From the NCBI GenBank assembly GCA_022827195.1, contig JAJDTL010000019.1, forward strand, positions 1 to 64,000: DNA of 64,000 nt. Reading direction: 5' to 3'. Every line of letters starts with the position of its first letter. Position 1 is the stretch's first letter. Of this stretch, positions 41,001-50,748 are shown in pieces. The stretch comes from Caldilineaceae bacterium (lineage in GTDB: Bacteria > Chloroflexota > Anaerolineae > Caldilineales > Caldilineaceae). The notes under the pieces are model-generated. The model saw only the letters and a list, made by a program, of their open reading frames with translations. It did no database searches and was not told the DNA's origin. The position numbers and the translations under genes are program-made.

Positions 41001-43217
41001 ATGCCCAACCCCGCACTCTACCGCAACGACCCCACCGTCCGCATCGTAACCGGCGCCTGCCCGCACGACTGCCCGGACACCTGCAGCTGGCAGATCGCGG
41101 TCGACCGCAAGGACGGGCGCGCGCTCGACATCTGGGGCCACCCCGACCATCCCGTGACGCAGGGCACCCTCTGCGGCAAGGTCGACCGCTACCTCGAACG
41201 GGTTTACCATGCCGATCGGCTGCGCCATCCGCAGCGCCGCGTGGGGCCGAAGGGCAGCGGCCGCTTCGAGCGCATCTCGTGGAACGAGGCGCTGGCCGGG
41301 ATCGCGGCGCGGCTGCGGGAGATAATCGACGCCTGGGGCGCGGAGGCGGTGCTGCCCTACTCCTACGCCGGCACGATGGGCTGGCTGCAGCAGCATGGCA
41401 TGTCGGACCGCTTCTTCCAGCAGATGGGCGCCAGCCGCCTGGCGCGCACGATCTGCTCGGAGGCCGGCTTCGAGGGCTACCTCTACACGATCGGCTCGAC
41501 CATAGGCATAGAGCCGGAGGACTTCGCGCACGCGCGGCTGATCCTGATCTGGGGCAGCAACACGCTGACGAGCAACCTGCACCTGTGGCCGTTCATCCAG
41601 GCCGCGCGCAAGCAGGACGCACGCGTCATCGTCATCGACCCGGCGCGTACGCGCACCGCGCGCGCGGCCGACGAGTGGCTCCCGCTCCGGCCAGGGACCG
41701 ACGGCGCGCTCGCGCTGGCGCTGATGCACGAGATCATCGACGCCGGGCTGCACGACGGCGACTACGTTGCGGCCTACACGGTCGGCTTCGAGCAGCTGGC
41801 GCAGCGGGTGCAGGAATGGACGCCGCAGCGGGCCGCCGAGATCACCGGCATCCCGGCCGGACGCATCAGCCGGCTGGCGCGCGAATACGCGACGACGCGG
41901 CCGGCCGCAATCCGCGTCAACTACGGAATGCAGCGCCATTACGGCGGCGGCATGGCAATGCGCAACATCACCTGTCTGCCGGCGCTCGTGGGAGCGTGGC
42001 GCGAGCGGGGCGGCGGCATCCAGCTCAGCACGAGCGGGCAGCTGCGCCAGCTGGAGACGACCGGCCTGCAGCGGCCCGACCTGCAGCAGGGCCGCATCCC
42101 GCGCACGATCAACATGAACCGCCTCGGCGACGCGCTCAGCCTGGACCGGACGCGGCTGGCCGCGGCCCACTACGCGCCGCGGCCGGTGGACAGAAAACCG
42201 TCGCCCGCGGCGGCCGGCCCGCCGGTGAAGGCGCTGATCGTCTACAACAGCAACCCGGCCGCGGTCACGCCGGACCAGGCCGCGGTCCAGGCCGGGCTGG
42301 CGCGCGAAGACCTCTTCACAGTCGTGCTGGAGCATTTCCAGACCGACACCGCCGACTACGCCGATTACCTGCTGCCGGCGACAACGCAGGCGGAGCACTG
42401 GGACCTGCAACGGATGTACGGCCATCATTACCTGGCGCTGAACCGGCCGGCGATCGCGCCGGTGGCGGAGACGAGGCCCAACAGCGCCATCTTCCGCGGG
42501 CTGGCGCAGGCGATGGGCTACACCGACAGCGCCTTTTACGAGGACGACGAGACGGTCCTGCGCAACTTTGTCGCGGCGCAGAATCATCCGCTCTACGAAC
42601 CGGTGACGTGGGATGCCCTGCTGGAGAAGGGGTTCGTGCGCCTCAACCTGCCGCAGCCGTTTCTGCCGTTTGCGCAAGGCAACTTCCCCACGCCGAGCGG
42701 CAAGTGCGAGTTCTACAGCGAGCGCATGGCGCGCGACGGCTACGATCCGCTGCCAACCTATACGCCGCCGAATTCGGTGGCCGGCGGCCAGTGGACGCTG
42801 GCCGGCAGGAACGGTGAGGAGCGGGCAAACGGCGCGCGCGGCGCGCGCGCCGTCGACAGCACCCTGGCCTGTATCTCGCCGCCGGCGCACTCCTTCCTCA
42901 ACTCGTCGTTTTCGAACCTGGAGCGGTTTCGCGGGCGGGAAAAGGAGCCGCTGCTGTGGATCCATCCGCAGGACGCGAGCGTGCGCCGCATCGACGACGG
43001 CGCGCGGCTGCGCGTCTGGAACGGGCTGGGCGAGGTGCGCCTGACCGCGCGCGTGACCGACGACATCATGGCCGGCACGGTGCTGGCGCCGGGCATCTGG
43101 TGGAACAAACACAGCGTGGACGGCCGCAACGTCAACCAGCTGACACCGCAGGACGAGACCGACATGGGCGCGTCGGGAAGCTTCTACGATGTGCGGGTGC
43201 ACGTGGAGCGGGTGTAG
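41001..43217 (+). CDS. Molybdopterin-dependent oxidoreductase with N-terminal [4Fe-4S] cluster (DMSO reductase superfamily)
   Basis: A 738-residue catalytic subunit. The cluster ligands are Cys20, Cys24, Cys28 and Cys58 ([13 protein letters not shown] and GTLCGK). The molybdopterin domains follow, with [36 protein letters not shown] and a C-terminal dinucleotide-binding barrel from about residue 590. [12 protein letters not shown] lies where the metal ligand is expected; the ligand residue is uncertain. No Tat signal, electron-transfer subunit or membrane anchor is adjacent, so it is probably cytoplasmic. The substrate is unknown. The reading is plus strand and follows the extended -10 promoter. 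Confidence 0.88.
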   Translation: MPNPALYRNDPTVRIVTGACPHDCPDTCSWQIAVDRKDGRALDIWGHPDHPVTQGTLCGKVDRYLERVYHADRLRHPQRRVGPKGSGRFERISWNEALAGIAARLREIIDAWGAEAVLPYSYAGTMGWLQQHGMSDRFFQQMGASRLARTICSEAGFEGYLYTIGSTIGIEPEDFAHARLILIWGSNTLTSNLHLWPFIQAARKQDARVIVIDPARTRTARAADEWLPLRPGTDGALALALMHEIIDAGLHDGDYVAAYTVGFEQLAQRVQEWTPQRAAEITGIPAGRISRLAREYATTRPAAIRVNYGMQRHYGGGMAMRNITCLPALVGAWRERGGGIQLSTSGQLRQLETTGLQRPDLQQGRIPRTINMNRLGDALSLDRTRLAAAHYAPRPVDRKPSPAAAGPPVKALIVYNSNPAAVTPDQAAVQAGLAREDLFTVVLEHFQTDTADYADYLLPATTQAEHWDLQRMYGHHYLALNRPAIAPVAETRPNSAIFRGLAQAMGYTDSAFYEDDETVLRNFVAAQNHPLYEPVTWDALLEKGFVRLNLPQPFLPFAQGNFPTPSGKCEFYSERMARDGYDPLPTYTPPNSVAGGQWTLAGRNGEERANGARGARAVDSTLACISPPAHSFLNSSFSNLERFRGREKEPLLWIHPQDASVRRIDDGARLRVWNGLGEVRLTARVTDDIMAGTVLAPGIWWNKHSVDGRNVNQLTPQDETDMGASGSFYDVRVHVERV

Positions 43218-43218
43218 C

Positions 43219-43390
43219 GAATTTCGAGTTTCGAGTTTCGAGTTCTTAGTTTGTGGTTGCTGGTCTTTGGGGCTTGCCGGTGGTGGGCTGGGCTGCAGTT
43301 CATGCGGTGGAGGTGAAAACCTCAGCCTGTTGCCCGAGGGCGTCAACCCAAGACGCCATACCAAATACTCGAAACTGAAAACGAACAACG
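43219..43390. repeat. Heptamer arrays downstream of the molybdopterin oxidoreductase
   Basis: CGAGTTT, CGAGTTT, CGAGTTC, TTAGTTT and GTGGTTG follow the TAG stop codon on the plus strand. A second short array of opposite sense (CTCGAAACTGAAAACG) lies at 43370-43390, giving the two-arm layout with about 110 bases between. The spacer to 43808 holds no gene. Confidence 0.75.
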
Positions 43391-43599
43391 CCCAGGATCC
43401 TTCCCCCGTTGCGGTTCCCCCTTCTCAAATTTACATAGCCGCACCCCATGCGCCGGCAGCGCGGCGTTGGTACGCAGCGCGGCCGTATGACGCGTATCGA
43501 TCGACGCGGGCGGCGCCGCCCGCGGCTGGACCCGCGGCGTCAACCACCCGGAACCAGCCGAGTGTGCCCTGCTTAAGACAGAAGAGATGGACGGGAAGC

Positions 43600-43640
43600 G
43601 ACCTGCGGTGTAAGGTGAGAATCCACCGGCAACCCGCAGC
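43600..43640 (+). other. Candidate structured RNA (nested hairpins)
   Basis: CTGCGG (43603-43608) pairs with CCGCAG (43634-43639), enclosing GGTG (43614-43617) paired with CACC (43624-43627) across the loop AGAATC. The single-stranded joints TGTAA and GGCAAC are A-rich. The shape suggests a folded leader element about 170 bases upstream of the five-repeat protein gene. I could not match it to a known class. Confidence 0.35.
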
Positions 43641-43808
43641 TTGCAGTGCGCCGCCGCCCACAGAGTTCGGAGCGGTGGCACAAACTTCCCTACCGTACCG
43701 TTCCCAAGCATGCTGACACAAGATTGCCATCGAGGAAACGCTAATTTACATGCTGATGACCTTCCAAGGCTGTATTGTGGGAGAACTGACAATGTGGGAG
43801 AACTGACA

Positions 43809-46784
43809 ATGAAGATCAAGACAATTTCCCGGCTTCTTGTCCTGGCGCTATTGCTGGCTTCAGGGTCACTCCCTGTGCGGGCGCAGGAGGCCGACCCATG
43901 CAGTTCGGTGGATCCGATTGTGCCGGGCGACACGGTAACCGATGCCGTCTCGGACGTGGCCGCCGCGCATATTGACATCACTGAGATCGGCAGCTCGCTG
44001 TCAGGTGAGACGCTGACGGTCGTCTTCCATCTGAGAGACCTTCCGGACACCCTGACCTTTAATCGATGGCAATTTGGGCTGGATACAAAGGTGTTCGAGT
44101 GGGAGGTGGCGATCGACGTGGACAACGACCGCAGCACCGGTCCCGGCGGGTTTGATGCCCTGCTGAACGCCTACCATTTCGTAGGCGCGTCGGAAGAGCG
44201 GCGGAACAGGACCGCACCGATCGGGGAGATCCTGCGGGCCGGTGTCTGGGAGATAAACAACGATGGTTCCACCAGTGTATTTGCGATCGCAAGGCTGGAG
44301 GCCTCTCCCGAGGCGGACACGGTAACCCTCGCTGGCGCGATACCCGGCATAACCTCCGAATCGCGGCTGGCGTTTGCGACCCGTGATGCATTGGAAATGG
44401 GCGGATTGGATCAGATAGCGTGCCACGATTCGTACATTCACATTACAAGCTCGTGGTGGTGCAGCTCCGGCGCGTATGCTATCACACCGGGGCAGACCGT
44501 GGCAGACGAGGCGGAAGACATTGCGCATGCCAGTACGGAAAAGCAGATGTTTACTCAGGCGCTTGTGCTGCCGTTCGACGGGCAGGAAGACGCCGCGAAT
44601 GGGTACATGGACATTACCGAAGTCAGCAGTTCTCTGTCCGGGGAGACGTTGACGGTTGTTTTCCATCTGCGCGACGTGCCGGATACGTTGACCTTCAACC
44701 GAACGGGAGTCGAGAGAAATGCAGTGGAGTACATGTGGGGGGCGGCCATCGACGTTGACAACGACCCGACGACCGGCGACGGCGGCTTCGACGCGCTGCT
44801 GTCCGCCTATCACATTGTGTTTCCATCTGAAAGGGAGATCGACTTTGACGTTCCCATAGAGAGCAAGGCGGAGGCCGGCGTGTGGAAGATGGAACCGATG
44901 ATAATCTCGTCGGTTCGGGGGGCCATCCTGGCGGTGTCGGCGGAGGCGGACACGATCACGCTTTCCGGCTACATTCCCGGAATCACGGCAGACTCGCGGC
45001 TTGTGTTCAGGACTTCTGAGTATTTGGGCGGATCCGACGACGTCGGATGTTATGCCCCGGCACGCCTGATCGCACCCGTCAGCCCGTGTGATTCCGGTGA
45101 TGGGTATGTTCTGGGGCAAAACATCGTCAACGGAGTTTCGGACGAGAAGGCCGCGCACATTGACATCACCGATATTGACACTTCGCTTGCGGGGGAGACC
45201 CTGACGGTTGTCTTCCATCTCAAGGACGTTCCGGAGAGATTGACGTTTGACAGAGAAGGTGTGCCTGCGAATGTCTCAGAGTACAGCTGGGAGGTATCGG
45301 TCGATGTGGACGGCGACCGGAGTACAGGCGGGAACGGATTCGAGTATGTCCTGTCGGCCATGCATTTTGTATCGTACCCGTTCAGAGGCCGCGCTCAGAG
45401 CACGGCGATATCGACGGACAATGTGCAAACCAATACCTGGAAACTGAACCCTCTGAGGAATGCAGTACCCGATATCGAATATCTTGAAGACGCGCGCCTC
45501 GAGGTGTCGGCCGAAGAGGATACGATAACGCTTTCCGGAGAGATCCCCGGGATCACGCAGGATTCAGAGCTTGCGTTCGGGGCTTATGATTATCTGGGCG
45601 GCGCGGAGGAAATCGGCTGTCGTTCCCCAGTTGGCCTGGGTCGCCCGTCCCCCGGCCCGACTTCACCTGATACAGCCATCGTTACGCCCGGCCGGACCGT
45701 CCGCGACGAAAGCTCAGCCGAACTGGCCGCGCACATCGACATCATCGAAGTCGCTACGGAGTTATCGGGCGAGAGGCTGACCGTCGTCTTCCATCTCAGA
45801 GACGTGCCGGAGAGGTTGACGTTCGACAGAAGCGGTGTGCCGGACTATGTTCCGGAGTACCTGTGGGAGGTGTCGGTCGACGTCGACAACGACGGCGAAA
45901 CGGGGCCCGGCGGTTTCGAATACACGCTGTCGGCGATCCATGTCGTGCATCCTCCTGCCAGGGACGGCAACAGGGTTGCGCGGCTGACGCAGCCGGGCTT
46001 CGTCGAGACCATCGCCTGGAGGCTGAACCGGAAGGGGGACAATGTCGTCGGGGTCTTTCAGGAGGCCAGCATCGAAGTATCCGCTGACGACAATACGATA
46101 ACGCTTGTGGGAGAGATTCCCGGCATCACGCCGGCATCCCCGCTCAAATTCAAGACCTTTGACTACTTCGGCGGCTCCGAGGAGATCCGAACTCATGCCG
46201 GCGCGGCTATGGATAACGTTTCTGCCTCCTGCGATTCCGATGATACCGCGGTGACTCCGGGCCAGAGGGTCTTCAGGGAGGTCTCGTATGCCCTGCCAGC
46301 GCATGTAGACATCATCGAAGTCAATACAACGCTGGCCGGCGAGAGGCTTGTGGTTGTGTTTCATTTGCGGGACCTTCCGGAGATGCTGACGTTCAACCGA
46401 GAGAACATCCTGGGAAATCTGTTGGAGTATAAATGGGAGGTGTTGATCGACGCGGACAGTGACCGGGAGACGGGCCATCGGGGGTTTGACTACTCGCTGG
46501 GCGCCAGTCATCGTGCGGATGGCGATGTATATGGCGGGCCTGTTGAGATGTCCATCGGGGAAGCCGTTCAGGCCGGCGCCTGGCGGCTGAGGAAAAGCGG
46601 TGGCGGCGTCTATCTGAGCGACGTCAGTGTCGCGGTATCGACGGAAGAGAACACGATCACGCTCAGCGGAGAGATTCCCGGCATCACGCCGCAGTCGCGG
46701 CTTGTCTTCGAGGCGTACGACGTTTATGGGGGGTCCGAATGGGTCGCCTGCCACGCCTCATTGCCGCCGGGCGGCAGCGAGTAG
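43809..46784 (+). CDS. Secreted protein with five ~190-residue tandem repeats, unknown family
   Basis: The 992-residue product has a clear signal peptide (MKIKTISRLLVLALLLASG, cleavage after VRA-25). Five related domains begin near residues 52, 264, 448, 640 and 830. Each has a strand D-I-T/I-E-I/V, then SGETLTVVFHLRD followed by P-D/E-x-LTF. Next comes an acidic loop DVDNDRSTGPGGFD-like segment preceded by WEV, then LSAYH or LSAIH, and a closing AEADTITLSGEIPGIT-like segment. The Asp-rich loop resembles a calcium-binding turn. No enzyme site is apparent. I do not recognise the family; a surface adhesion or polymer-binding role is a guess. A 17-bp tandem duplication covers the ribosome binding region just before the ATG. 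Confidence 0.8.
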   Translation: MKIKTISRLLVLALLLASGSLPVRAQEADPCSSVDPIVPGDTVTDAVSDVAAAHIDITEIGSSLSGETLTVVFHLRDLPDTLTFNRWQFGLDTKVFEWEVAIDVDNDRSTGPGGFDALLNAYHFVGASEERRNRTAPIGEILRAGVWEINNDGSTSVFAIARLEASPEADTVTLAGAIPGITSESRLAFATRDALEMGGLDQIACHDSYIHITSSWWCSSGAYAITPGQTVADEAEDIAHASTEKQMFTQALVLPFDGQEDAANGYMDITEVSSSLSGETLTVVFHLRDVPDTLTFNRTGVERNAVEYMWGAAIDVDNDPTTGDGGFDALLSAYHIVFPSEREIDFDVPIESKAEAGVWKMEPMIISSVRGAILAVSAEADTITLSGYIPGITADSRLVFRTSEYLGGSDDVGCYAPARLIAPVSPCDSGDGYVLGQNIVNGVSDEKAAHIDITDIDTSLAGETLTVVFHLKDVPERLTFDREGVPANVSEYSWEVSVDVDGDRSTGGNGFEYVLSAMHFVSYPFRGRAQSTAISTDNVQTNTWKLNPLRNAVPDIEYLEDARLEVSAEEDTITLSGEIPGITQDSELAFGAYDYLGGAEEIGCRSPVGLGRPSPGPTSPDTAIVTPGRTVRDESSAELAAHIDIIEVATELSGERLTVVFHLRDVPERLTFDRSGVPDYVPEYLWEVSVDVDNDGETGPGGFEYTLSAIHVVHPPARDGNRVARLTQPGFVETIAWRLNRKGDNVVGVFQEASIEVSADDNTITLVGEIPGITPASPLKFKTFDYFGGSEEIRTHAGAAMDNVSASCDSDDTAVTPGQRVFREVSYALPAHVDIIEVNTTLAGERLVVVFHLRDLPEMLTFNRENILGNLLEYKWEVLIDADSDRETGHRGFDYSLGASHRADGDVYGGPVEMSIGEAVQAGAWRLRKSGGGVYLSDVSVAVSTEENTITLSGEIPGITPQSRLVFEAYDVYGGSEWVACHASLPPGGSE

Positions 46785-47021
46785 AGGCGCAGCGCCAGAG
46801 GCCCGCTGTGGACCGTCCTGTTGTGCCTGGCTGTCTGCCACACGGCGACCGGCCCCTAACAGGACTCCCTGCCCTTCTCCGGCGGCAAGCTCCGGCGCCT
46901 GTCCGGCAGCCAATTCGAGTCCGCCGTCGACCGGGGTGTCCCCGCGGTCAACCTGAAAGCGCCCCCATAGCCCACCTCCGGCAGCCAGCCGGATGTTCAC
47001 GCACCAACAAAAGGACAGACC

Positions 47022-48062
47022 ATGTCATCCCGATACAAAGCAGGCCTGTTACTGACCGTCATCATCTTGGCCGGCGCATGTGCGCCGTCGCAGCAAGGTG
47101 GCCCGACCGGCGCGGCCGCGCCGCAAGCGGGCGAAACGGTCGTTTTCGGCGACTACAACTGGCCCAGCGCGCAGGTCCAGAATCGCATTGCGCAGTACAT
47201 CGTCGAAAAAGGTTACGGCTATCCGACCGACGTCGTTTTCGGCGCCACGCTGCCGCTGTTCCAAGGACTGCGGCGGGGTGATATCGATGTCAGCATGGAG
47301 ATCTGGCTGCCGAACCAGATCGAGGCCTGGTACGAGGCCGAGGCCAACGGGGAGGTCGTGGTCGTCGGCTTGAGCCTGGGAAATGACTGGCAGTCGGCCT
47401 TTGTCATCCCCGCCTACCTGCAGGAGGAGTATCCCGAGCTGGACAGTGTCGAGGACCTCAAGGAGGAGCGCTTCAAGTCGCTGTTTGCGACGCCGGAGAC
47501 GGGCGGCAAGGCGCGCCTGGTGTCCTGCGTGATCGGCTGGGCCTGCGAGGAGGCCAACGCCGCCCAGGTCGAGGGCTACGGCCTCGAAGAGCACGTCCAC
47601 GTCATCAATCCGGGCGACGGCGCGGCACTCAACTCCGACCTCTACGGCGCCTATGCGAAGGGCGAGCCCTGGCTCGGCTACCAGTGGGGCTCGAACGAAC
47701 CGGCGCTGTTCCTGGACCTGGTGCGGCTGGAGGAGCCGGCCTACAGCGATGAGTGCTGGGCGGCGGACAAGGCCTGCGCCTACGAGGACGCCACCGTCCT
47801 GGTCGCGGTCCATCCCGACCTGCTGGAGGCCGCGCCCGACGTGATCGAGATGCTGCGCGCGTGGGGATTCCGCCTCAGCGTCTACCGCGATGTCGCGGCG
47901 TGGCAGCAGGAGAACGACCAGGCAAACGCCAATGATGCCGCGCTGTGGTGGCTGAACGGAAACGTGGAGACGTGGCGCGCCTGGGTCAGCGACGAAGCCG
48001 CCGCGGCGATAGAGGCCGCACTCGCATCCGGCGAGATTCCCGACGGCTGGCCGGATGAGTAG
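47022..48062 (+). CDS. OpuAC/ProX-type substrate-binding lipoprotein, no adjacent permease or ATPase
   Basis: A 346-residue extracellular binding protein of the glycine betaine/proline/choline class. The lipoprotein signal ends at Cys20 (IILAGACAPS). The mature part has VVFGDYNWPSAQVQNRIAQ, a DIDVSMEIWLPNQIEAWYE lobe, GVGWACEE-like IGWACEEANAAQVEGY, and WLGYQWGSNEPALFLDLV. Trp residues that could form the quaternary-amine cage are present, but I cannot assign them by alignment. No permease or ATPase gene is near, so it is an orphan subunit or serves a transporter encoded elsewhere. Confidence 0.87.
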   Translation: MSSRYKAGLLLTVIILAGACAPSQQGGPTGAAAPQAGETVVFGDYNWPSAQVQNRIAQYIVEKGYGYPTDVVFGATLPLFQGLRRGDIDVSMEIWLPNQIEAWYEAEANGEVVVVGLSLGNDWQSAFVIPAYLQEEYPELDSVEDLKEERFKSLFATPETGGKARLVSCVIGWACEEANAAQVEGYGLEEHVHVINPGDGAALNSDLYGAYAKGEPWLGYQWGSNEPALFLDLVRLEEPAYSDECWAADKACAYEDATVLVAVHPDLLEAAPDVIEMLRAWGFRLSVYRDVAAWQQENDQANANDAALWWLNGNVETWRAWVSDEAAAAIEAALASGEIPDGWPDE

Positions 48063-48459
48063 TTTGTAGGAAAAAGAGTTGTTTGAACCGACATGCTCAA
48101 ACAGTTCGCCCTGAACGCAGACATGGCAGCGGTCATGCCCGACAGCACGGCTGCACGCGCCCAAATGTGTGCAACGGGCGGGTCAAAAAGGGGGGCCTCA
48201 GCAAGAACAGTGCCTAGGGTGATATCGACGCATTTTCACTCGCTATGAAAAACTCCCACGACGCTTCATGGCTTTCTTGCATTCTGCTTCTACACTGATC
48301 TGGCTCGAACGAAATGGCAACCAGTCCGCGCTTGATTCGGTTTTGGGGCCAATCATACTTAAGGACACACGCGGAGGAGATACACTTCTAGAGAAACCGT
48401 CATGTGCAGTTTGGTAAGGAACCGCCTTTCCTTGCCTCTACCAACTGTAGGATGCCATC
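48063..48459. other. Spacer before the acyltransferase
   Basis: About 400 bases, more AT-rich than the neighbours, with no convincing gene, hairpin terminator or heptamer array. GGAGGAGA near 48373 looks like a ribosome binding site but no family-like frame follows it; the nearest ATG (48402) opens a frame that is out of phase with the acyltransferase. Confidence 0.5.
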
Positions 48460-50175
48460 ATAAACGTACCTGTCTGGACCCACGCCGCTCGCCTCGCCGC
48501 GCAGGCCCCGCCCGATCGCAACCGCTACGTCGATTTCCTGCGCGCCGCCTCCATCTGCTTCGTCATATTGGGCCACTGGCTGGTCGTCGCCATCTATACG
48601 CGGGACGACCAGCTGGTTTACGCCGACCTCCTCACCACCGTCCCCTGGGTCCAATGGCTGACCTGGCTCTTCCAGGTCATGCCGGTCTTTTTCCTCGTCG
48701 GCGGCTACGTCAATGGGCTCAGCTGGCAGGCTGCCCAGAACCGGCAGAAAGGCTACGCCCCCTGGCTGGCCCACCGGCTGCAGCGGCTCATCCTGCCGGT
48801 CCTTCCCGTTCTGGCGGCCTGGACGCTGATTAGCCTGGCCTGGGTCTTGCTCGACCTCAACACCGCGCAGCTGAAGATTATCTCCCGCGTCGCGATTGTA
48901 CCTGTCTGGTTTCTCGTCGTCTACATTCTCATTGTCCTTCTCGTTCCTCTCGCCTACCGAGCCTGGCGGCGTTACAACTACGCCTCCTTCTGGACGCTTG
49001 TGGCCGTCGCCGCGCTCCTGGACCTGGTCGCCTTGGGCGCCGGCTGGCGGCTGCTCGGCTGGCTGAACTACCTCATCGTCTATCTCGCAATCCACCAGCT
49101 CGGCTTCGCTTGGCAGACCGGCCGCATCGGCGGGCCCCGCCGCCGTCTCCTCTGGGCCGCCGGCGGGCTGACAGCACTGATCGCGCTCGTGAACCTGGGC
49201 CCTTATCCCGTCAGCATGGTATCCGTACAGGGCGAAGAGATCAGCAACAGCATGCCGCCCAATCTGACCATGCTGGCGTTGGGCGCCGCCCAAACCGGCC
49301 TCCTCCTGGCCCTCGAAAAACCGGCCCGGCGCCTGCTCGAGCGCGGCGTCCTCTGGACGACAACCGTGCTGATCAACAGCGTCATCATGACCGTCTTCCT
49401 CTGGCACTTCACCACCCTGATACTCGTATCCGCCCTGGCGCTGTTCACCGGCGTCGGCCTCTCTTTCTTCCCCGGCACAGACGCCTGGTGGCTCACGCGC
49501 CCCCTGTGGATCGCGGTCCTGGTGCTCGCACTGGTCCCCTTCGTCGCCGCCTTCACCCGCTTCGAGCGCAACGTCCTGCCGCCGCACCGCGCCGCACCCC
49601 CGGCCTGGCAACTCCTGCTCGGCTGCGCTCTCGTCAGCTTCGGCCTCGTCCCCCTCACGCTACACGGCATCCCCACCGAAAGCTGGCCGGGATTCAACCT
49701 CCTGGCCCTGGCCCTGCCCTTCATCGGCGCTGCCCTCGTCCGCTTCGGTCCGGCGCGCACGCGTGAACTGGAGAATGAAGAATCCCTGTGGCAGAATCCA
49801 ACGGCTCGAAAGGTATACAACTCTTTGCAAACAGAAATAGAAAAGAGCGAACCCGACGGCAGCAATATATTCGCGGACTTGGGCCGCCCCGACGCCGAGG
49901 CACACCTGCTCAAGGAGCAACTCGTCACCCGCATTGAAAGGATCATTCGCCAGCGCAAGCTCAAGCAAGTCGAAGCTGCCGCGTTACTTGGGCTTTCCCA
50001 GCCCGATGTTTCGCGTCTCCTGCGCGGATGCTCCTTGGAGCGTCTCCTCCGCCTGTTGACCGTCCTTGGGCGCGACGTGGAGATCGTCATTCACGATCCA
50101 AACCCGCACGTAGAAGGTGAAACGGAAGGACATTCAGCCACGCAGCTACAGGGGAAACTCACCGTCGCCGCCTAG
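48460..50175 (+). CDS. Acyltransferase 3-like membrane protein fused to a C-terminal XRE/HTH domain
   Basis: Residues up to about 435 form a polytopic acyltransferase-3 domain. DRNRYVDFLRAASICFVILGH carries the family Arg-x10-His pair (in LRAASICFVILGHW), and FQVMPVFFLVGGYVNG follows. The last ~135 residues are a different protein: SNIFADLGRPDAEAHL, then RKLKQVEAAALLGLSQPDV and SLERLLRLLTVLGRDVEIVI. This is the HTH found in HigA2-like antitoxins, here lacking about four residues after LLRG. The frame has no ATG, GTG or TTG that would include the Arg-x10-His pair. I place the start at ATA 48460 (NVPVWTHAARLAAQAPPDR), where relatives begin. A TTG at 48568 would delete the Arg. The C-terminal part is also more AT-rich. 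Fusion by loss of a stop codon is likely. Confidence 0.75.
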   Translation: MNVPVWTHAARLAAQAPPDRNRYVDFLRAASICFVILGHWLVVAIYTRDDQLVYADLLTTVPWVQWLTWLFQVMPVFFLVGGYVNGLSWQAAQNRQKGYAPWLAHRLQRLILPVLPVLAAWTLISLAWVLLDLNTAQLKIISRVAIVPVWFLVVYILIVLLVPLAYRAWRRYNYASFWTLVAVAALLDLVALGAGWRLLGWLNYLIVYLAIHQLGFAWQTGRIGGPRRRLLWAAGGLTALIALVNLGPYPVSMVSVQGEEISNSMPPNLTMLALGAAQTGLLLALEKPARRLLERGVLWTTTVLINSVIMTVFLWHFTTLILVSALALFTGVGLSFFPGTDAWWLTRPLWIAVLVLALVPFVAAFTRFERNVLPPHRAAPPAWQLLLGCALVSFGLVPLTLHGIPTESWPGFNLLALALPFIGAALVRFGPARTRELENEESLWQNPTARKVYNSLQTEIEKSEPDGSNIFADLGRPDAEAHLLKEQLVTRIERIIRQRKLKQVEAAALLGLSQPDVSRLLRGCSLERLLRLLTVLGRDVEIVIHDPNPHVEGETEGHSATQLQGKLTVAA

Positions 50176-50408
50176 GCGCCGGTCGAGAATCCCGCCCCAG
50201 TCCCGGCAGACCGCCTTCCTCGCGTCGATCAGGCGCATCTACCCGTCTACCACGCTGCCGAGCAACCACAACCCCCCCTGCGCCGCGATGGTGATGCCGC
50301 GATGGTGATGATGTAGGGGCGCCCCTTGTGGGTCCCTCGCGGCCCTCTGTATCCCCCCGTGGATAGACCGGATTTTGCCCTTGCATATCTTGGTTCATAC
50401 TAACGTCG

Positions 50409-50748
50409 ACGAGCTCTGGTTCTTGGTTCTTAGTGAACCCCTGCCGCCTGCGCAAACGCTGCTGTTGACCTTGCAAGCTCCACTAAAAACTGAAAACTCA
50501 AAACTGAAAACCGCAGTCCAACGCAAAAGGCCTCTGCAAATGATAGCGGTTGCAGAGGCCTCTTGACTTGCGCTGCGCCCGAAAGCGCGACAGCAGATAG
50601 GTTTTCGTTAACACCAGCTTCCAGCTCTACGTCTCTCGTTCTTTGTGAACCCCCCGCCCCCTGCCCAAACCCTGCTGCTGACGCTGCAGCTCCACTAAAA
50701 ACTAGAAACTCAAAACTAGAAACTGAAAACAAGAAACTGCCGTTTCAA
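50409..50748. repeat. Duplicated two-arm heptamer element
   Basis: Two similar elements lie side by side. Each has a left arm (TTCTTAGTGAACC at 50420 or TTCTTTGTGAACC at 50638), a centre with CCTGC-CAAA-CTGCTG-TGAC, and a right arm starting TCCACTAAAAACT and continuing with AAACTGA/AAACTCA/AAACTAG units. The centres differ at a few bases. The second reaches the stop codon of the SH3b gene. The 50176-50408 part of the gap holds no gene. Confidence 0.85.
50523..50561 (-). terminator. Perfect 12-bp hairpin, terminator of the SH3b gene
   Basis: AGGCCTCTGCAA (50528-50539) pairs with TTGCAGAGGCCT (50550-50561) around ten bases. On the minus strand TTTTG follows the stem. It could act in both directions and would also stop transcripts from the acyltransferase gene. 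Confidence 0.75.

Noticed and set aside
43600..43640. Cobalamin or FMN riboswitch
   Set aside because: A few bases resemble conserved boxes (GGTGAGAATCC, CCCGC), but the full conserved core is missing and the downstream gene has no link to these cofactors.
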